A stretch of 54,538 nucleotides of DNA, from NCBI GenBank assembly GCA_944381505.1, contig CALWLK010000021.1, forward strand, positions 1-54,538. Direction: 5' to 3'. The stretch comes from an uncultured Lachnospiraceae bacterium (GTDB taxonomy: Bacteria > Bacillota > Clostridia > Lachnospirales > Lachnospiraceae). A program made the translations under genes and the position numbers. Shown piece after piece: positions 22,971 through 31,737 of the stretch (its first letter is position 1; the number at the start of each line of letters is the position of its first letter). The notes beneath the pieces are model-generated. The model had not been told where the DNA came from, made no database searches, and saw nothing but the letters and a program-made list of their open reading frames with translations.

Positions 22971-24572
22971 TCAATTCCTTCCGAACTCCGAAAGCTTAAG
23001 GCCCTCGTTTCTCTCAAGCACCATCTTTACGCTCCACTCATGAGCAAACAGAAGGAGAGGATTTCCCTTGAGGTCCTTCACCTTCTTCATATCCGAGGTT
23101 CCGTTTATCCTCTCCGGATCCACCTCTGAAGGATTCTCCACCCATCTTATGTACTCGTAGGGAAGCTGCTCAAGCTTTACGTCCACATTATACTCGGCCT
23201 TGAGCCTGTAGGTAAGCACCTCAAACTGCAGCACTCCGACGACACCTACTATTATCTCCTCCATTCCGGTGTTGAACTCCTGGAATATCTGTATGGCTCC
23301 CTCCTGAGCGATCTGGTTTACGCCCTTAAGGAACTGTTTCCTCTTCATTGTATCTATCTGGCGCACCCTTGCAAAGTGCTCAGGGGCGAAGGTGGGTATG
23401 CCCTCAAAGCTGAACTTTTCATTTGAGACGCAGAGGGTGTCTCCTATGGAATATATTCCCGGGTCGAAAACTCCTATGATGTCTCCGGCATAGGCCTTCT
23501 CTATTATCTGCCTGTCCTGAGCCATCATCTGGGTGGGCATGGTAAGCTTTATCTTCTTTCCTCCCTGAACATGATTTACCTCCATGCCGGCCTCATACTC
23601 TCCCGAGCATATGCGCATGAAGGCGATCCTGTCGCGGTGGGCCTTGTTCATATTGGCCTGTATCTTAAAGACAAAGGCGGAGAATTTCTCAATGAAGGGA
23701 TCTATCAGTCCCTTGTCGCTCATTCTGGGAAGGGGCGAGGTGGTCATCCTCAAAAAGTGCTTGAGAAAGGTCTCCACGCCGAAGTTTGTGAGGGCCGAGC
23801 CGAAGAACACAGGGGAGAGCTTTCCCGCCCTTATCTTCTCAAGGTCGTACTCGTCCGCAGCTCCGTCCAAAAGCTCTATGTCCTCCCTGAGCTTCTCAAG
23901 ATTTGCTATTCCGAGGACAGAGTCGAGCCCCTCATCCTCCAAGCTGTATTGGCTGCTCTCAAGCTCCTTTGCTCCGCCTGCCTCCGCCTTGAAGGTGGTT
24001 ATTTTCTCTATATCTCTCTCATATACTCCCTTGAAGTTCTTGCCGCAGCCTATAGGCCAGTTCATGGGGCAGGTGTGTATGCCCAGGACCTCCTCTATCT
24101 CCGAAAGAAGCTCGAAGGGATCTCTTGCCTCGCGGTCAAATTTGTTTATGAAGGTAAAAATGGGTATGCCTCTCATGACACAGACCTTAAACAGTTTTAT
24201 GGTCTGAGCCTCCACACCCTTTGATCCATCTATGACCATGACAGCAGAGTCCGCCGCCATAAGAGCGCGGTAGGTATCCTCCGAGAAGTCCTGATGTCCC
24301 GGGGTGTCCAATATATTTATGCAATATCCGCCGTAGTTAAACTGCATGGCCGAGGAGGTGACGGAGATACCCCTCTCCTTCTCTATCTCCATCCAGTCGG
24401 AGACGACGTGCTTTGCGGCCTTCCTCCCCTTCACGGTTCCCGCAAGATTTATCGCCCCTCCATAGAGAAGAAACTTCTCCGTAAGTGTGGTCTTTCCCGC
24501 ATCCGGGTGGGATATGATGGCGAAGGTCCGCCTCTTTTCTATCTGTTCTCTGATTTCCTTTTCGTTATCCAT
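22971..24572 (-). CDS. prfC: Peptide chain release factor 3
   Basis: A 533-residue GTPase that recycles RF1/RF2 after termination. The G-domain motifs are complete: G1 SHPDAGKTTLT, switch I ending GISVTSS, G3 DTPGHQDF, G4 NKFD. The C-terminal part has the RF3-specific domains (RMSDKGLIDPF, EVLTYRLKAEYNVD). The length is normal. A RAGE-type GGAAAT site lies just before the ATG at 24572. It is a single gene under its own promoter. Confidence 0.96.
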   Translation of the reverse strand: MDNEKEIREQIEKRRTFAIISHPDAGKTTLTEKFLLYGGAINLAGTVKGRKAAKHVVSDWMEIEKERGISVTSSAMQFNYGGYCINILDTPGHQDFSEDTYRALMAADSAVMVIDGSKGVEAQTIKLFKVCVMRGIPIFTFINKFDREARDPFELLSEIEEVLGIHTCPMNWPIGCGKNFKGVYERDIEKITTFKAEAGGAKELESSQYSLEDEGLDSVLGIANLEKLREDIELLDGAADEYDLEKIRAGKLSPVFFGSALTNFGVETFLKHFLRMTTSPLPRMSDKGLIDPFIEKFSAFVFKIQANMNKAHRDRIAFMRICSGEYEAGMEVNHVQGGKKIKLTMPTQMMAQDRQIIEKAYAGDIIGVFDPGIYSIGDTLCVSNEKFSFEGIPTFAPEHFARVRQIDTMKRKQFLKGVNQIAQEGAIQIFQEFNTGMEEIIVGVVGVLQFEVLTYRLKAEYNVDVKLEQLPYEYIRWVENPSEVDPERINGTSDMKKVKDLKGNPLLLFAHEWSVKMVLERNEGLKLSEFGRN

Positions 24573-24639
24573 ATTTCCTCTGTCTTCGGGCCTCTCATCT
24601 TTGGTCCCGCTTCATAAAATTTATTTTTTCTGTAGCCTC

Positions 24640-24653
24640 TGTTCAATCGAACA
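24640..24653. promoter_or_regulatory. Palindrome at the prfC transcription start
   Basis: TGTTC and GAACA arms separated by four bases lie four bases after the prfC -10 box, a position suited to a repressor. No known operator is identified. Confidence 0.35.
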
Positions 24654-24656
24654 AAT

Positions 24657-24685
24657 ATTTTACAACAATAGTTTAAGTTTAACAA
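24657..24685 (-). promoter_or_regulatory. Promoter of prfC
   Basis: Minus-strand TTGTTA (24680-24685), 17-base spacer, TAAAAT (24657-24662). Confidence 0.6.
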
Positions 24686-24722
24686 GGTCTTTCAGCCCTG
24701 TATTTTAAAAGCATTTATGACT

Positions 24723-24752
24723 TGACAAGCCCTCACTTCCCACAGTAATATA
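24723..24752 (+). promoter_or_regulatory. Possible promoter of the MATE gene
   Basis: TTGACA near 24723 with TAATAT 18 bases further on. The -35 is perfect; the -10 is moderate. It would give a leader of about 100 bases that includes the hairpin at 24804-24834. Confidence 0.5.
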
Positions 24753-24803
24753 TTTTTGAAAATATTTTGTGGATTTTTCCCTGATATGTGATATCATCTT
24801 TTT

Positions 24804-24834
24804 GCCACACGGTCACAAGGCCGTGTGGCTTTTT
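24804..24834 (+). terminator. Intrinsic terminator in the leader of the MATE gene (possible attenuator)
   Basis: A perfect 9-bp stem GCCACACGG/CCGTGTGGC followed by TTTTT on the plus strand. No plus-strand gene ends before it, and the MATE start codon is only 31 bases later, so it probably controls read-through into that gene. Confidence 0.75.
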
Positions 24835-24865
24835 CTGTAAATAGAAAGAAATAAAGGAGTGAAAC

Positions 24866-26194
24866 ATGAACGAAAACTTTATGAAGGAAAAGCCCGTATT
24901 CGAGCTTATACTCTCCATGTCCCTGCCCATGGTGCTCTCCATGCTGGTGAGCTCTCTCTACAATATCGTGGACAGCTTTTTCGTGGCCAAGATAAGCGAG
25001 GACGCCATGACCGCTCTGTCCCTTGTATATCCCGTGCAGAATCTGATAAACGCCGTGGGAATAGGCTTCGGCGTTGGCATAAACTCTGTGATAGCACTGA
25101 ATTTGGGAGCGGGAAAGAGCCTAAGGGCCGACGAGGCAGCCTCCCAAGGAATCTCCCTGTCCTTTGTGCACGGAGTGATACTGAACCTGTGCTCCGTTGC
25201 ACTCATGCCGGCTTTCCTCGGCGCCTTTACCTCTGACCCGGATGTCATAGACCTCGGAGTCAGATATTCCACAGTTGCCTTCTCCTTCTCTGTAATCATA
25301 TGCCTCGGCATGGCCTTTGAGAAGGTATTTCAGGCCGTGGGAAGGATGCACATAGCAATGGCCGGGCTTTTGGGGGGATGTATTGCAAATATAATCCTTG
25401 ACCCCCTTCTCATCTTCGGAATCGGCCCTTTTCCCGGGCTTGGCATAGATGGCGCCGCTCTGGCCACAGGCTTGGGGCAGGCTCTGACCCTCCTGATATA
25501 TATAGCCGCCTACTTTATGTTCAGGCTCCCCGTAAGTATAAGGAAGTCCCTCCTCCTTCCGGGAAGCGCTACGGCCTCAAGGCTCTACTCCATCGGCATA
25601 CCGGCCATACTTAACATAGCCCTCCCCTCGGTGCTCATATCGGCGTTAAACGGCATACTCGCCTCCTTCTCGGGAATTTACATCCTGATACTGGGGATCT
25701 ATTACAAGCTTCAGACCTTCCTGTATCTTCCCGCCAACGGACTCGTGCAGGGTATGCGCCCTCTCATAGGCTTCAACTACGGTGCGGGAGAAAAAGAAAG
25801 AGTGAAAAATATCTACAATACAGTGCTTCTTTTGAGCGGCGTCATAATGCTTGCGGGGACAGCTGTATGCCTCTCTGTGCCCAATAAGCTCATGGGGTTC
25901 TTCACCCAAAATGAGGAGACGATAAAGGAGGGCTCTATGGCCCTCCGCATCATAAGCATGGGTTTTATTATATCCTCTATGTCCGTCACCTCCTCGGGAG
26001 CCCTCGAGGGTATAGGAAAGGGTCTTCCCTCTCTCCTTATCTCCCTGTGCCGATATATAGCGGTCATCATACCTGCAGCCCTTCTCCTTGGCAGCCGCTT
26101 CGGCCCTGTCGGCGTGTGGAATGCCTTTTGGGTGACCGAGGCTGTGACCTCAGCGGTGGCATTTGCAGTCTACAGGAGAGTGGTGAAGCTATAG
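24866..26194 (+). CDS. MATE-family multidrug/cation antiporter
   Basis: A 442-residue membrane protein with twelve predicted helices in two similar halves. MATE features: SMSLPMVLSMLVSSLYNIVDSFFVA at the start (key part LYNIVDSFF), GFGVGINSVIALNLG, DPLLIFGIGPFPGLGIDGAALAT (key part GIDGAALAT) and PLIGFNYGAG in the second half. Such proteins export drugs or metabolites with Na+ or H+. AAGGAG lies 8 bases before the ATG. It has its own promoter and a terminator in the leader, so expression may be induced by its substrate; the substrate is unknown. Confidence 0.93.
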   Translation: MNENFMKEKPVFELILSMSLPMVLSMLVSSLYNIVDSFFVAKISEDAMTALSLVYPVQNLINAVGIGFGVGINSVIALNLGAGKSLRADEAASQGISLSFVHGVILNLCSVALMPAFLGAFTSDPDVIDLGVRYSTVAFSFSVIICLGMAFEKVFQAVGRMHIAMAGLLGGCIANIILDPLLIFGIGPFPGLGIDGAALATGLGQALTLLIYIAAYFMFRLPVSIRKSLLLPGSATASRLYSIGIPAILNIALPSVLISALNGILASFSGIYILILGIYYKLQTFLYLPANGLVQGMRPLIGFNYGAGEKERVKNIYNTVLLLSGVIMLAGTAVCLSVPNKLMGFFTQNEETIKEGSMALRIISMGFIISSMSVTSSGALEGIGKGLPSLLISLCRYIAVIIPAALLLGSRFGPVGVWNAFWVTEAVTSAVAFAVYRRVVKL

Positions 26195-26239
26195 GCTTAT
26201 CCCTCTCCCGGTCGCCTGACCCTGTGGATACGCTATTTT

Positions 26240-27271
26240 TTAGGCTATCTTATATATCCATCCCTCAGGCGCCTCCACGGTGCCCAGCTGTATCCCTGTA
26301 AGGGTATCATAGAGCTTCTTTGTGACAGGTCCCGCCTCCTCAAGTCCCTTTCCGAAGACTATATCTCTTCCGTGGTCATGGATGACTCCAACAGGGGAGA
26401 TGACTGCAGCGGTACCGCACATTCCGCACTCTGAAAAGCTCTCAAGCTCCGAAAACTCCACTTTTCTCTCCTCCACCTCAAGACCCAGCATGTGCTCAGC
26501 CACATATACTATTGAGCGCCTCGTAATTGAGGGAAGTATGCTGTCTGATTTAGGGGTCACAAGTTTCTTTTTGTCCTCTGTGATGAAGTAGAAGTTTGCT
26601 CCTCCCGACTCCTCCACATACTTTCTCTCAGCGGGGTCGAGGAAGAGATTGTCCGCATACCCGTGGGCGGCGGCCTCCTCATGAGCGTGCATGCTCATTG
26701 CGTAGTTCAGTCCCGCCTTTACGTGTCCCGTGCCTCTGGGAGCCGCCCTGTCGAAGTCGCTTACCATTATAGCCACAGGCTTCGCTCCCCCCTTGTAATA
26801 GGGGCCTACCGGCATGACTATCATCCTGAAGGTATACTCCTCCGAGGGCTTTACACCTATTACAGGTCCCGAGGCGAACATATATGGCCTGACATAAAGG
26901 GATGCTCCGCTGCCGTAGGGCGGAACACAGCTTATATTGGCCTTTACAGTCTTTTCAAGGGCCTCAATGAACTTCTCCTTGGGGAAGGGAGGCATACAGA
27001 GGTACTCCGCCGTATTGTACATCCTCTCGGCGTTAAGGTCGGGCCTGAAGCAGACTATCTCCCCGTTTACCGTCTCATACGCCTTGAGTCCCTCAAAGCA
27101 CTCCTGGCAGTATTGGAGTATTCCCGCGCACTCGTTGATTCTGACCTCCGGGTCGTCTGAAAGCCCCTTCTCCTGCCAACTGCCGTCCTTAAACTCAGCC
27201 ACATATCTCCAATCGCATGGCCTGTAGATAAATCCCAAGTTTTTCCAATCCAAATCCTTAAGCTCTCTCAT
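26240..27271 (-). CDS. ilvE: Branched-chain amino-acid aminotransferase
   Basis: A 343-residue PLP-dependent class IV transaminase (type II BCAT form), interconverting Leu, Ile and Val with their 2-oxo acids. The PLP lysine is in GTGHVKAGLNYA (near residue 190). Other markers are ECFEGLKAYE, YVRPYMFASG, EESGGANFYFI and the GMCGTAAVISPV motif near the C-terminus. The length is normal. GGAAAGG lies upstream of the ATG. The gene is single, convergent with the MATE gene with 45 bases between stops and no clear terminator there. Confidence 0.95.
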   Translation of the reverse strand: MRELKDLDWKNLGFIYRPCDWRYVAEFKDGSWQEKGLSDDPEVRINECAGILQYCQECFEGLKAYETVNGEIVCFRPDLNAERMYNTAEYLCMPPFPKEKFIEALEKTVKANISCVPPYGSGASLYVRPYMFASGPVIGVKPSEEYTFRMIVMPVGPYYKGGAKPVAIMVSDFDRAAPRGTGHVKAGLNYAMSMHAHEEAAAHGYADNLFLDPAERKYVEESGGANFYFITEDKKKLVTPKSDSILPSITRRSIVYVAEHMLGLEVEERKVEFSELESFSECGMCGTAAVISPVGVIHDHGRDIVFGKGLEEAGPVTKKLYDTLTGIQLGTVEAPEGWIYKIA

Positions 27272-27329
27272 ATCTTCTCGTCCTTTCCTCTTGCGCCTTA
27301 AAGGGCCGCGCTTACAAAATGTTAAGTTG

Positions 27330-27357
27330 ATTATAATACCACGGTGAAATATCGCAA
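27330..27357 (-). promoter_or_regulatory. Promoter of ilvE
   Basis: Minus-strand TTGCGA (27352-27357), 16-base spacer, perfect TATAAT (27330-27335). Confidence 0.55.
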
Positions 27358-27569
27358 GCTTATATTTTTATAATATCAAATCAAATAATATAATTTTTAT
27401 TTTTCATAATTTAGAGTTATATTGTTTATAATCCTCCGGCAGGCTGCAGAGCTTTTCCCATGCACAGTCAATCATGGAGGCATCCCCCTTAACAGACCAC
27501 AGAGGGCGGAAACTCGCCTCTTATGTTGAAACGAATATCCGCCCTCCGAATATCAAAATCATATTTCAA
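27358..27569. other. Non-coding stretch between ilvE and the DUF47 gene
   Basis: AT-rich up to about 27430, then a more GC-rich part with no gene. A strong hairpin with arms GAGGGCGGA/TCCGCCCTC lies at about 27503-27546, just after the DUF47 stop codon on the minus strand. It has no T run, so it may be a processing or stability element rather than a classic terminator. Confidence 0.4.
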
Positions 27570-28193
27570 TTATGAGTTTTTCATGACAACGCTCTCTATA
27601 ACGTCGGCCGCATGCTCGCAGGCGTCGGCACACTTCTCAAGGTAAGCGTATATCTCTCTCCATGCTATTATGTGAAGAGGATCGCTGCTCTCCGTGTGGA
27701 GCCTTCTCATGCTGTCAATGAAGAGCCTGTCTGATTTCTCCTCCAGATCGTTTATCTGAATGATGAGGTTTTTGAGATCCTTTGAATGCTTGAAGTCGGC
27801 GAATTCGCGAAGGAGTCCCACAACCCCCTCGCAGCACTTTATGACAACGTCCGTCATCTTAAGGGCGTCGGGCTCTATGGAATCCACGTTGTTGGTGTAG
27901 ACTCTCATGAGAACGTCCTCCACCTTGTCGGTGATATCGTCTATATCCTGGCTTAAGAGCACTATATCCTCTCTCTCTATGGGAGGAATGAACTCCTTTG
28001 CCAGCTTATCGAGCATCTCGTGCTTCTTCATATCGGCGCTGTTTTCTATCTTGTGTATCTCATCGAGATGTCCCGAAAGATCCTCGGGCTTGAAGTTTTC
28101 AAGCACGTCTTTGAGCATCTTCGCGGCTCTAAGGGATTCCTCGGCGCAGACTACAAAGTTATTGAAATAATATGCGTCTTGCTTTTTTGACAT
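27570..28193 (-). CDS. DUF47 (PhoU-like) protein associated with phosphate transport
   Basis: A 207-residue all-helical cytoplasmic protein of the DUF47/TIGR00153 family. Matching features are an acidic helical pattern with IENSADMKKHEMLDKLAKEFIPPIEREDIVLLSQDIDDITDKVEDVL (key parts FIPPIEREDI and LSQDIDDI). Members usually sit beside Pit transporters and are thought to regulate them. Here it follows the Pit gene by 29 bases on the same strand. The start at 28193 follows GGAGG; the upstream TTG overlaps that site. Confidence 0.93.
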   Translation of the reverse strand: MSKKQDAYYFNNFVVCAEESLRAAKMLKDVLENFKPEDLSGHLDEIHKIENSADMKKHEMLDKLAKEFIPPIEREDIVLLSQDIDDITDKVEDVLMRVYTNNVDSIEPDALKMTDVVIKCCEGVVGLLREFADFKHSKDLKNLIIQINDLEEKSDRLFIDSMRRLHTESSDPLHIIAWREIYAYLEKCADACEHAADVIESVVMKNS

Positions 28194-28222
28194 TTCCTTA
28201 TCCTCCAAATATTATTAAATGA

Positions 28223-29272
28223 CTAAAACAGTATCATGAATATCTTCGCCATTATATAGCTTATAAGCCCACAGCCCGGGAAGGTGAATATCCATGTGAG
28301 CATCATATCCTTTACAACTCCGAAATTTATAGCCGATATGCGCTTTACCGCCCCCACGCCCATTATGGCACTGGTCTTCGTGTGGGTGGTGGATACGGGT
28401 ATTCCGAAGACGCTTGAAAGAAGCAGACATATGGCTCCCGCAAGGTCCGCGGAAAAGCCCTGATACTTTTCAAGCTTTACCATGTCCATACCCACGGACT
28501 TGATTATCTTCTCTCCTCCCACGCTGGTACCCAGGCCCATGACGATACTGCACAGTATCATGAGCCAGACCGGTATGGTCATTCCCTGTACGCTGCTCTG
28601 GCCATTGCAGAAGGCAAGGCCCAAAAACAGAACTCCTATAAACTTCTGTCCGTCCTGAGCTCCGTGCATGAAGCTCATGAAGGCCGCTCCGAATATCTGG
28701 GCCGGCTTGAAAAAGTCGTTGGCCTTTCGCCTGTCCACCGCCGTAAAAAGTATCATTATGACTCTGCATATGGCCCAGCCCATGAAAAAGCCAAGCGCAA
28801 GGCTGAGCACCAGCCCATAGAGGACCTTTACCCACTCGTTGAAATTGATGCCCTGAAATCCGTTGTTGGTGGCAAGGGCCGCTCCCGTGAGTCCTGCTAT
28901 GAGGCTGTGGCTCTCACTGGTGGGGATGCCAAACTGTGAGGCCCCCACACTGTATACCACTATGGAAAAAAGGGCCGCACACAGGGCAATGAGAGCTGTG
29001 TTGGTGTCTCCTCCGAAATCCACCATGTTGCTTATGGTGGAGGCGACGGAGCTGTTTATCCTCGTCATGACGAGAACTCCGGCGAAATTGAATATGGCGC
29101 TCATTATTATGGCGCTCTTTGCCCTCATACAGCGCGTAGTCACACAGGTGGCTATGGCGTTTGGAGCATCAGTCCATCCGTTGACGAATATGACTCCCAG
29201 AGTCAGAGCAACTGTTATCATGAGGATCGGGTTTGAGATGACCTCTGCAAAAAATTCGGAAAATGAAAGCAT
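28223..29272 (-). CDS. pit: Pit-family inorganic phosphate transporter
   Basis: A 349-residue membrane symporter for phosphate. The two family signature repeats are visible: NGWTDAPNAIATCVTTR near the N-terminus (key part DAPNAIA) and SFMHGAQDGQKFIG plus GIPVSTTHTKTSAIMGVGA later. About ten helices. The start at 29272 follows AAAGGAG. The following DUF47 gene is the usual partner. A strong promoter lies about 150 bases upstream, leaving a long leader of unknown role. Confidence 0.94.
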   Translation of the reverse strand: MLSFSEFFAEVISNPILMITVALTLGVIFVNGWTDAPNAIATCVTTRCMRAKSAIIMSAIFNFAGVLVMTRINSSVASTISNMVDFGGDTNTALIALCAALFSIVVYSVGASQFGIPTSESHSLIAGLTGAALATNNGFQGINFNEWVKVLYGLVLSLALGFFMGWAICRVIMILFTAVDRRKANDFFKPAQIFGAAFMSFMHGAQDGQKFIGVLFLGLAFCNGQSSVQGMTIPVWLMILCSIVMGLGTSVGGEKIIKSVGMDMVKLEKYQGFSADLAGAICLLLSSVFGIPVSTTHTKTSAIMGVGAVKRISAINFGVVKDMMLTWIFTFPGCGLISYIMAKIFMILF

Positions 29273-29422
29273 ACAAGCTCCTTTGTCGATTTTTAAACAC
29301 GAAAATAAGGCGGTAGAAACCAAAATCTCTGCTGCTTGATTTAATCATAAGAATCGCATCTCAAGATTTCAATTTTCCTCCCGCCCGTTTGCTTAACCTA
29401 AAGTTTACTTCATTTTAACAAA

Positions 29423-29451
29423 AATATAACATTTCAGGGCTTTGGTGTCAA
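29423..29451 (-). promoter_or_regulatory. Promoter of the Pit/DUF47 operon
   Basis: Minus-strand perfect TTGACA (29446-29451), 17-base spacer, TATATT (29423-29428); leader of about 145 bases to the pit ATG. Confidence 0.75.
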
Positions 29452-29477
29452 TAAATTATCTTTAGAATAGACCTTTG

Positions 29478-30746
29478 TTATCCGAAGATCTCGTCAAGTA
29501 TCTCCAAGGCGGCCTCCTCCTTGGTCATCAGAGGAAGCTCGGTTATCTCACCTTCCTTTATAATAGTTATGATATTTGTGTCCGTGCCGAAGCCCGCGCC
29601 CTTCTTCTTTAAGCTGTTCGCTATTATCATGTCCGCGTTCTTTTCTCTGAGCTTTTTCTCCGAGTTTTCAATGAGATCCCTCGTCTCCATGGAAAAGCCC
29701 ACCAGCTTCAGGTCCTTCTTTTTGTGCTTTCCGAGCCACAAAAGGATGTCCTCGGTCCTCTCCAGCTGAAGGCTTATGTCATTGCCTTCCGAGCCCTTTG
29801 CGCCCTCCGAAAGCTCGCTTTTCTTTATCTTGTCCTTTGCCACGGTGTCGGGCCTGAAATCCGCAACGGCGGCTGCCATTATCATGCAGTCCGCATCCTT
29901 GTACTCAGCCTTTACGGCCTTGAACATATCCTCAGCACTCTCCACCTCGATCTTTTTAACTCCTATGGGCGTGATCACCCCGTCGACGGACTTCTCACCG
30001 ATGAGTACGGAGTTTGTCACATTGTCGGAGAGCTCGTTTACCCTGCCGCTTATGAGTACTGTTTCCGCTCCCCTGGCCGCCGCAACCTTTGCCAGCGCAT
30101 ACCCCATCTTTCCGGTGGATCTGTTCGTTATGAATCTCACGGGATCCAAGCTCTCCCTTGTAGGTCCTGCCGTTATGACTATCTTCTTTCCCTCAAGATC
30201 TCTGCCGTAGGATATGAGGTATTCTATATATCTGTATAGTATCGAGGGCTCCGGCATCTTGCCCTTCGCGGATATACCCTCGGCCAGATGTCCCGTGTCA
30301 GGCTCAAGGACCCTTACTCCATGGGACTTAAGCTTTGCGATATTCTCCTGAGTGGCGGGGTTTTCGTACATCTTTACGTTCATGGCGGGCACCACCGCTT
30401 TTACGCAGTCCGAGGCTATAAAGGTCGAGGTGAGGGCATCGTCCGCTATGCCGTTTGCAAGCTTTGCCGTCACATCCGCGGTGGCAGGGGCCACCATAAA
30501 CAGGTCTGCCGTCTTTGCCAGAGCGATATGGGGGATGATATACTCCTCCGAGTCAAAGGTATCTGTTATCACCCTGTGGCCTGACAGGGCCTCGAAGGTC
30601 ATCCTTCCCACGAACTTCTCCGCGTTCTTCGTCATCAGCACATAAACGTCTGCTCCCGCCTGCTTGAGCGCCGACACCAGAGAGGCCGTCTTGTAGGCGG
30701 CTATTCCTCCGCTCACTCCTATTATCACCTTCTTGCCTGAAAGCAT
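29478..30746 (-). CDS. coaBC: Bifunctional CoaBC (phosphopantothenoylcysteine decarboxylase/synthetase)
   Basis: A 422-residue enzyme for two steps of coenzyme A synthesis. The N-terminal CoaC flavoprotein decarboxylase has GVSGGIAAYK (FMN site), APATADVTAKLANGIADD, PAMNVKMYENPAT (key PAMN) and a Cys loop equivalent. The C-terminal CoaB part has TAGPTRESLDPVRFITNRSTGKMG (key parts ITNRSTGKMG) and AAAVADFRP. The length is normal. GGAGGAG lies upstream of the start chosen. It follows coaX by 63 bases, so two CoA steps are co-expressed. Confidence 0.96.
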   Translation of the reverse strand: MLSGKKVIIGVSGGIAAYKTASLVSALKQAGADVYVLMTKNAEKFVGRMTFEALSGHRVITDTFDSEEYIIPHIALAKTADLFMVAPATADVTAKLANGIADDALTSTFIASDCVKAVVPAMNVKMYENPATQENIAKLKSHGVRVLEPDTGHLAEGISAKGKMPEPSILYRYIEYLISYGRDLEGKKIVITAGPTRESLDPVRFITNRSTGKMGYALAKVAAARGAETVLISGRVNELSDNVTNSVLIGEKSVDGVITPIGVKKIEVESAEDMFKAVKAEYKDADCMIMAAAVADFRPDTVAKDKIKKSELSEGAKGSEGNDISLQLERTEDILLWLGKHKKKDLKLVGFSMETRDLIENSEKKLREKNADMIIANSLKKKGAGFGTDTNIITIIKEGEITELPLMTKEEAALEILDEIFG

Positions 30747-30809
30747 GTCTCTCCTCCTTTTTATCATCTTTCCGGTTCTCTTTTGTCTGTGAATTGCGGC
30801 TTTCGTATT

Positions 30810-31574
30810 TTACTTATTAAGCTTATACAGCTCCCAAAGCCCTCTCATAAGAAGCTTTTTGTCGAGGACTATATCATGTCTGCAGAGAGGCACCACAAAG
30901 CCGGCAAGGCCTCCCGTCGCAACTATGCTGCAGCTCTCGCCCAGCTCCTCCTCCATCCTGTCTATTATGCCGTCTATCTGTCCGGCGTTTCCATATAATA
31001 TGCCGCTCCTCATGCTGTCAACAGTATTGTTCGCTATGGCTTTGCCGGGAGGCTCAAGGCTTATGGAGGGAAGCTGCGCCGTCTTTGTCGAGAGGGAATT
31101 GAGAGATACCCTGAGGCCGGGAAGGATAGCTCCCCCAAGATACCGCCCCGCTCCGTTCACCACTGTGATGGTGGTCGCAGTTCCCATATTTATGATTATC
31201 ACAGGGGCCTTAAAGCCCGACCATGCCGCCTGGGCCCCCACTATGAGATCAGCCCCCACCTTCTCCGGATAGAGCATCCTCTCAAGGCTTATGTCCATTT
31301 TAAGTTTGTGTGATACCAAAAGGGGAGTCTTCCCCAACACCTTCCTCACGGCAGAGCTTATCACTCCCGTAAGCGGAGGCACAACAGACGATATGACGGC
31401 CCCCTCTAAATCCCCCTTTTCTATTCCGTGAAAATCGAGCACGGCCAGTATGTCCATGGCATACTCCATGCTGGTCTTGTCAATGGAGGTGGTGACTCTC
31501 TCCTCGATTATCTTGTTTTCCGAGACAACGCCTATCTTTATATTGGAGTTTCCCATATCTATAGCAAGTATCAT
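30810..31574 (-). CDS. coaX: Type III pantothenate kinase
   Basis: A 254-residue kinase for the first step of CoA synthesis. The CoaX pattern is clear: MILAIDMGNSNIKIGV (ATP phosphate loop), SSVVPPLTG, YPEKVGADLIVGAQAA (key GADL), NMGTATTITVV and ATGGLAGF. Type III enzymes are not feedback-inhibited by CoA and use a monovalent cation. The ATG at 31574 follows GGGAG. It heads the coaX-coaBC pair. Confidence 0.96.
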   Translation of the reverse strand: MILAIDMGNSNIKIGVVSENKIIEERVTTSIDKTSMEYAMDILAVLDFHGIEKGDLEGAVISSVVPPLTGVISSAVRKVLGKTPLLVSHKLKMDISLERMLYPEKVGADLIVGAQAAWSGFKAPVIIINMGTATTITVVNGAGRYLGGAILPGLRVSLNSLSTKTAQLPSISLEPPGKAIANNTVDSMRSGILYGNAGQIDGIIDRMEEELGESCSIVATGGLAGFVVPLCRHDIVLDKKLLMRGLWELYKLNK

Positions 31575-31610
31575 AAAAATCTCCCGTCCATATCGGATAT
31601 TTACCTAAAT

Positions 31611-31639
31611 ATAATACTTCTCCTTATTCTATACTGCAA
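31611..31639 (-). promoter_or_regulatory. Promoter of coaX-coaBC
   Basis: Minus-strand TTGCAG (31634-31639), 17-base spacer, TATTAT (31611-31616). Confidence 0.6.
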
Positions 31640-31672
31640 GAATATTTATAAGGACAATTTATTTATTGAAAT

Positions 31673-31701
31673 TTGAAAAATCCCCCGGCATATGATATAT
31701 A
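31673..31701 (+). promoter_or_regulatory. Promoter of the isochorismatase-like gene
   Basis: TTGAAA (31673-31678), 17-base spacer, TATATA (31696-31701), divergent from the coaX promoter. Confidence 0.6.
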
Positions 31702-31737
31702 TTTTATAAAAACATAAATATTTACGGAGGCATAGAA

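Noticed and set aside
24640-24653. LexA (SOS) box upstream of prfC
   Set aside because: The arms are in the order GTTC-N4-GAAC, the reverse of the Bacillus-type GAAC-N4-GTTC.
29273-29416. Leader peptide or riboswitch before the Pit gene
   Set aside because: The 145-base leader has a short open frame but no convincing start site, no terminator and no riboswitch features I recognise.
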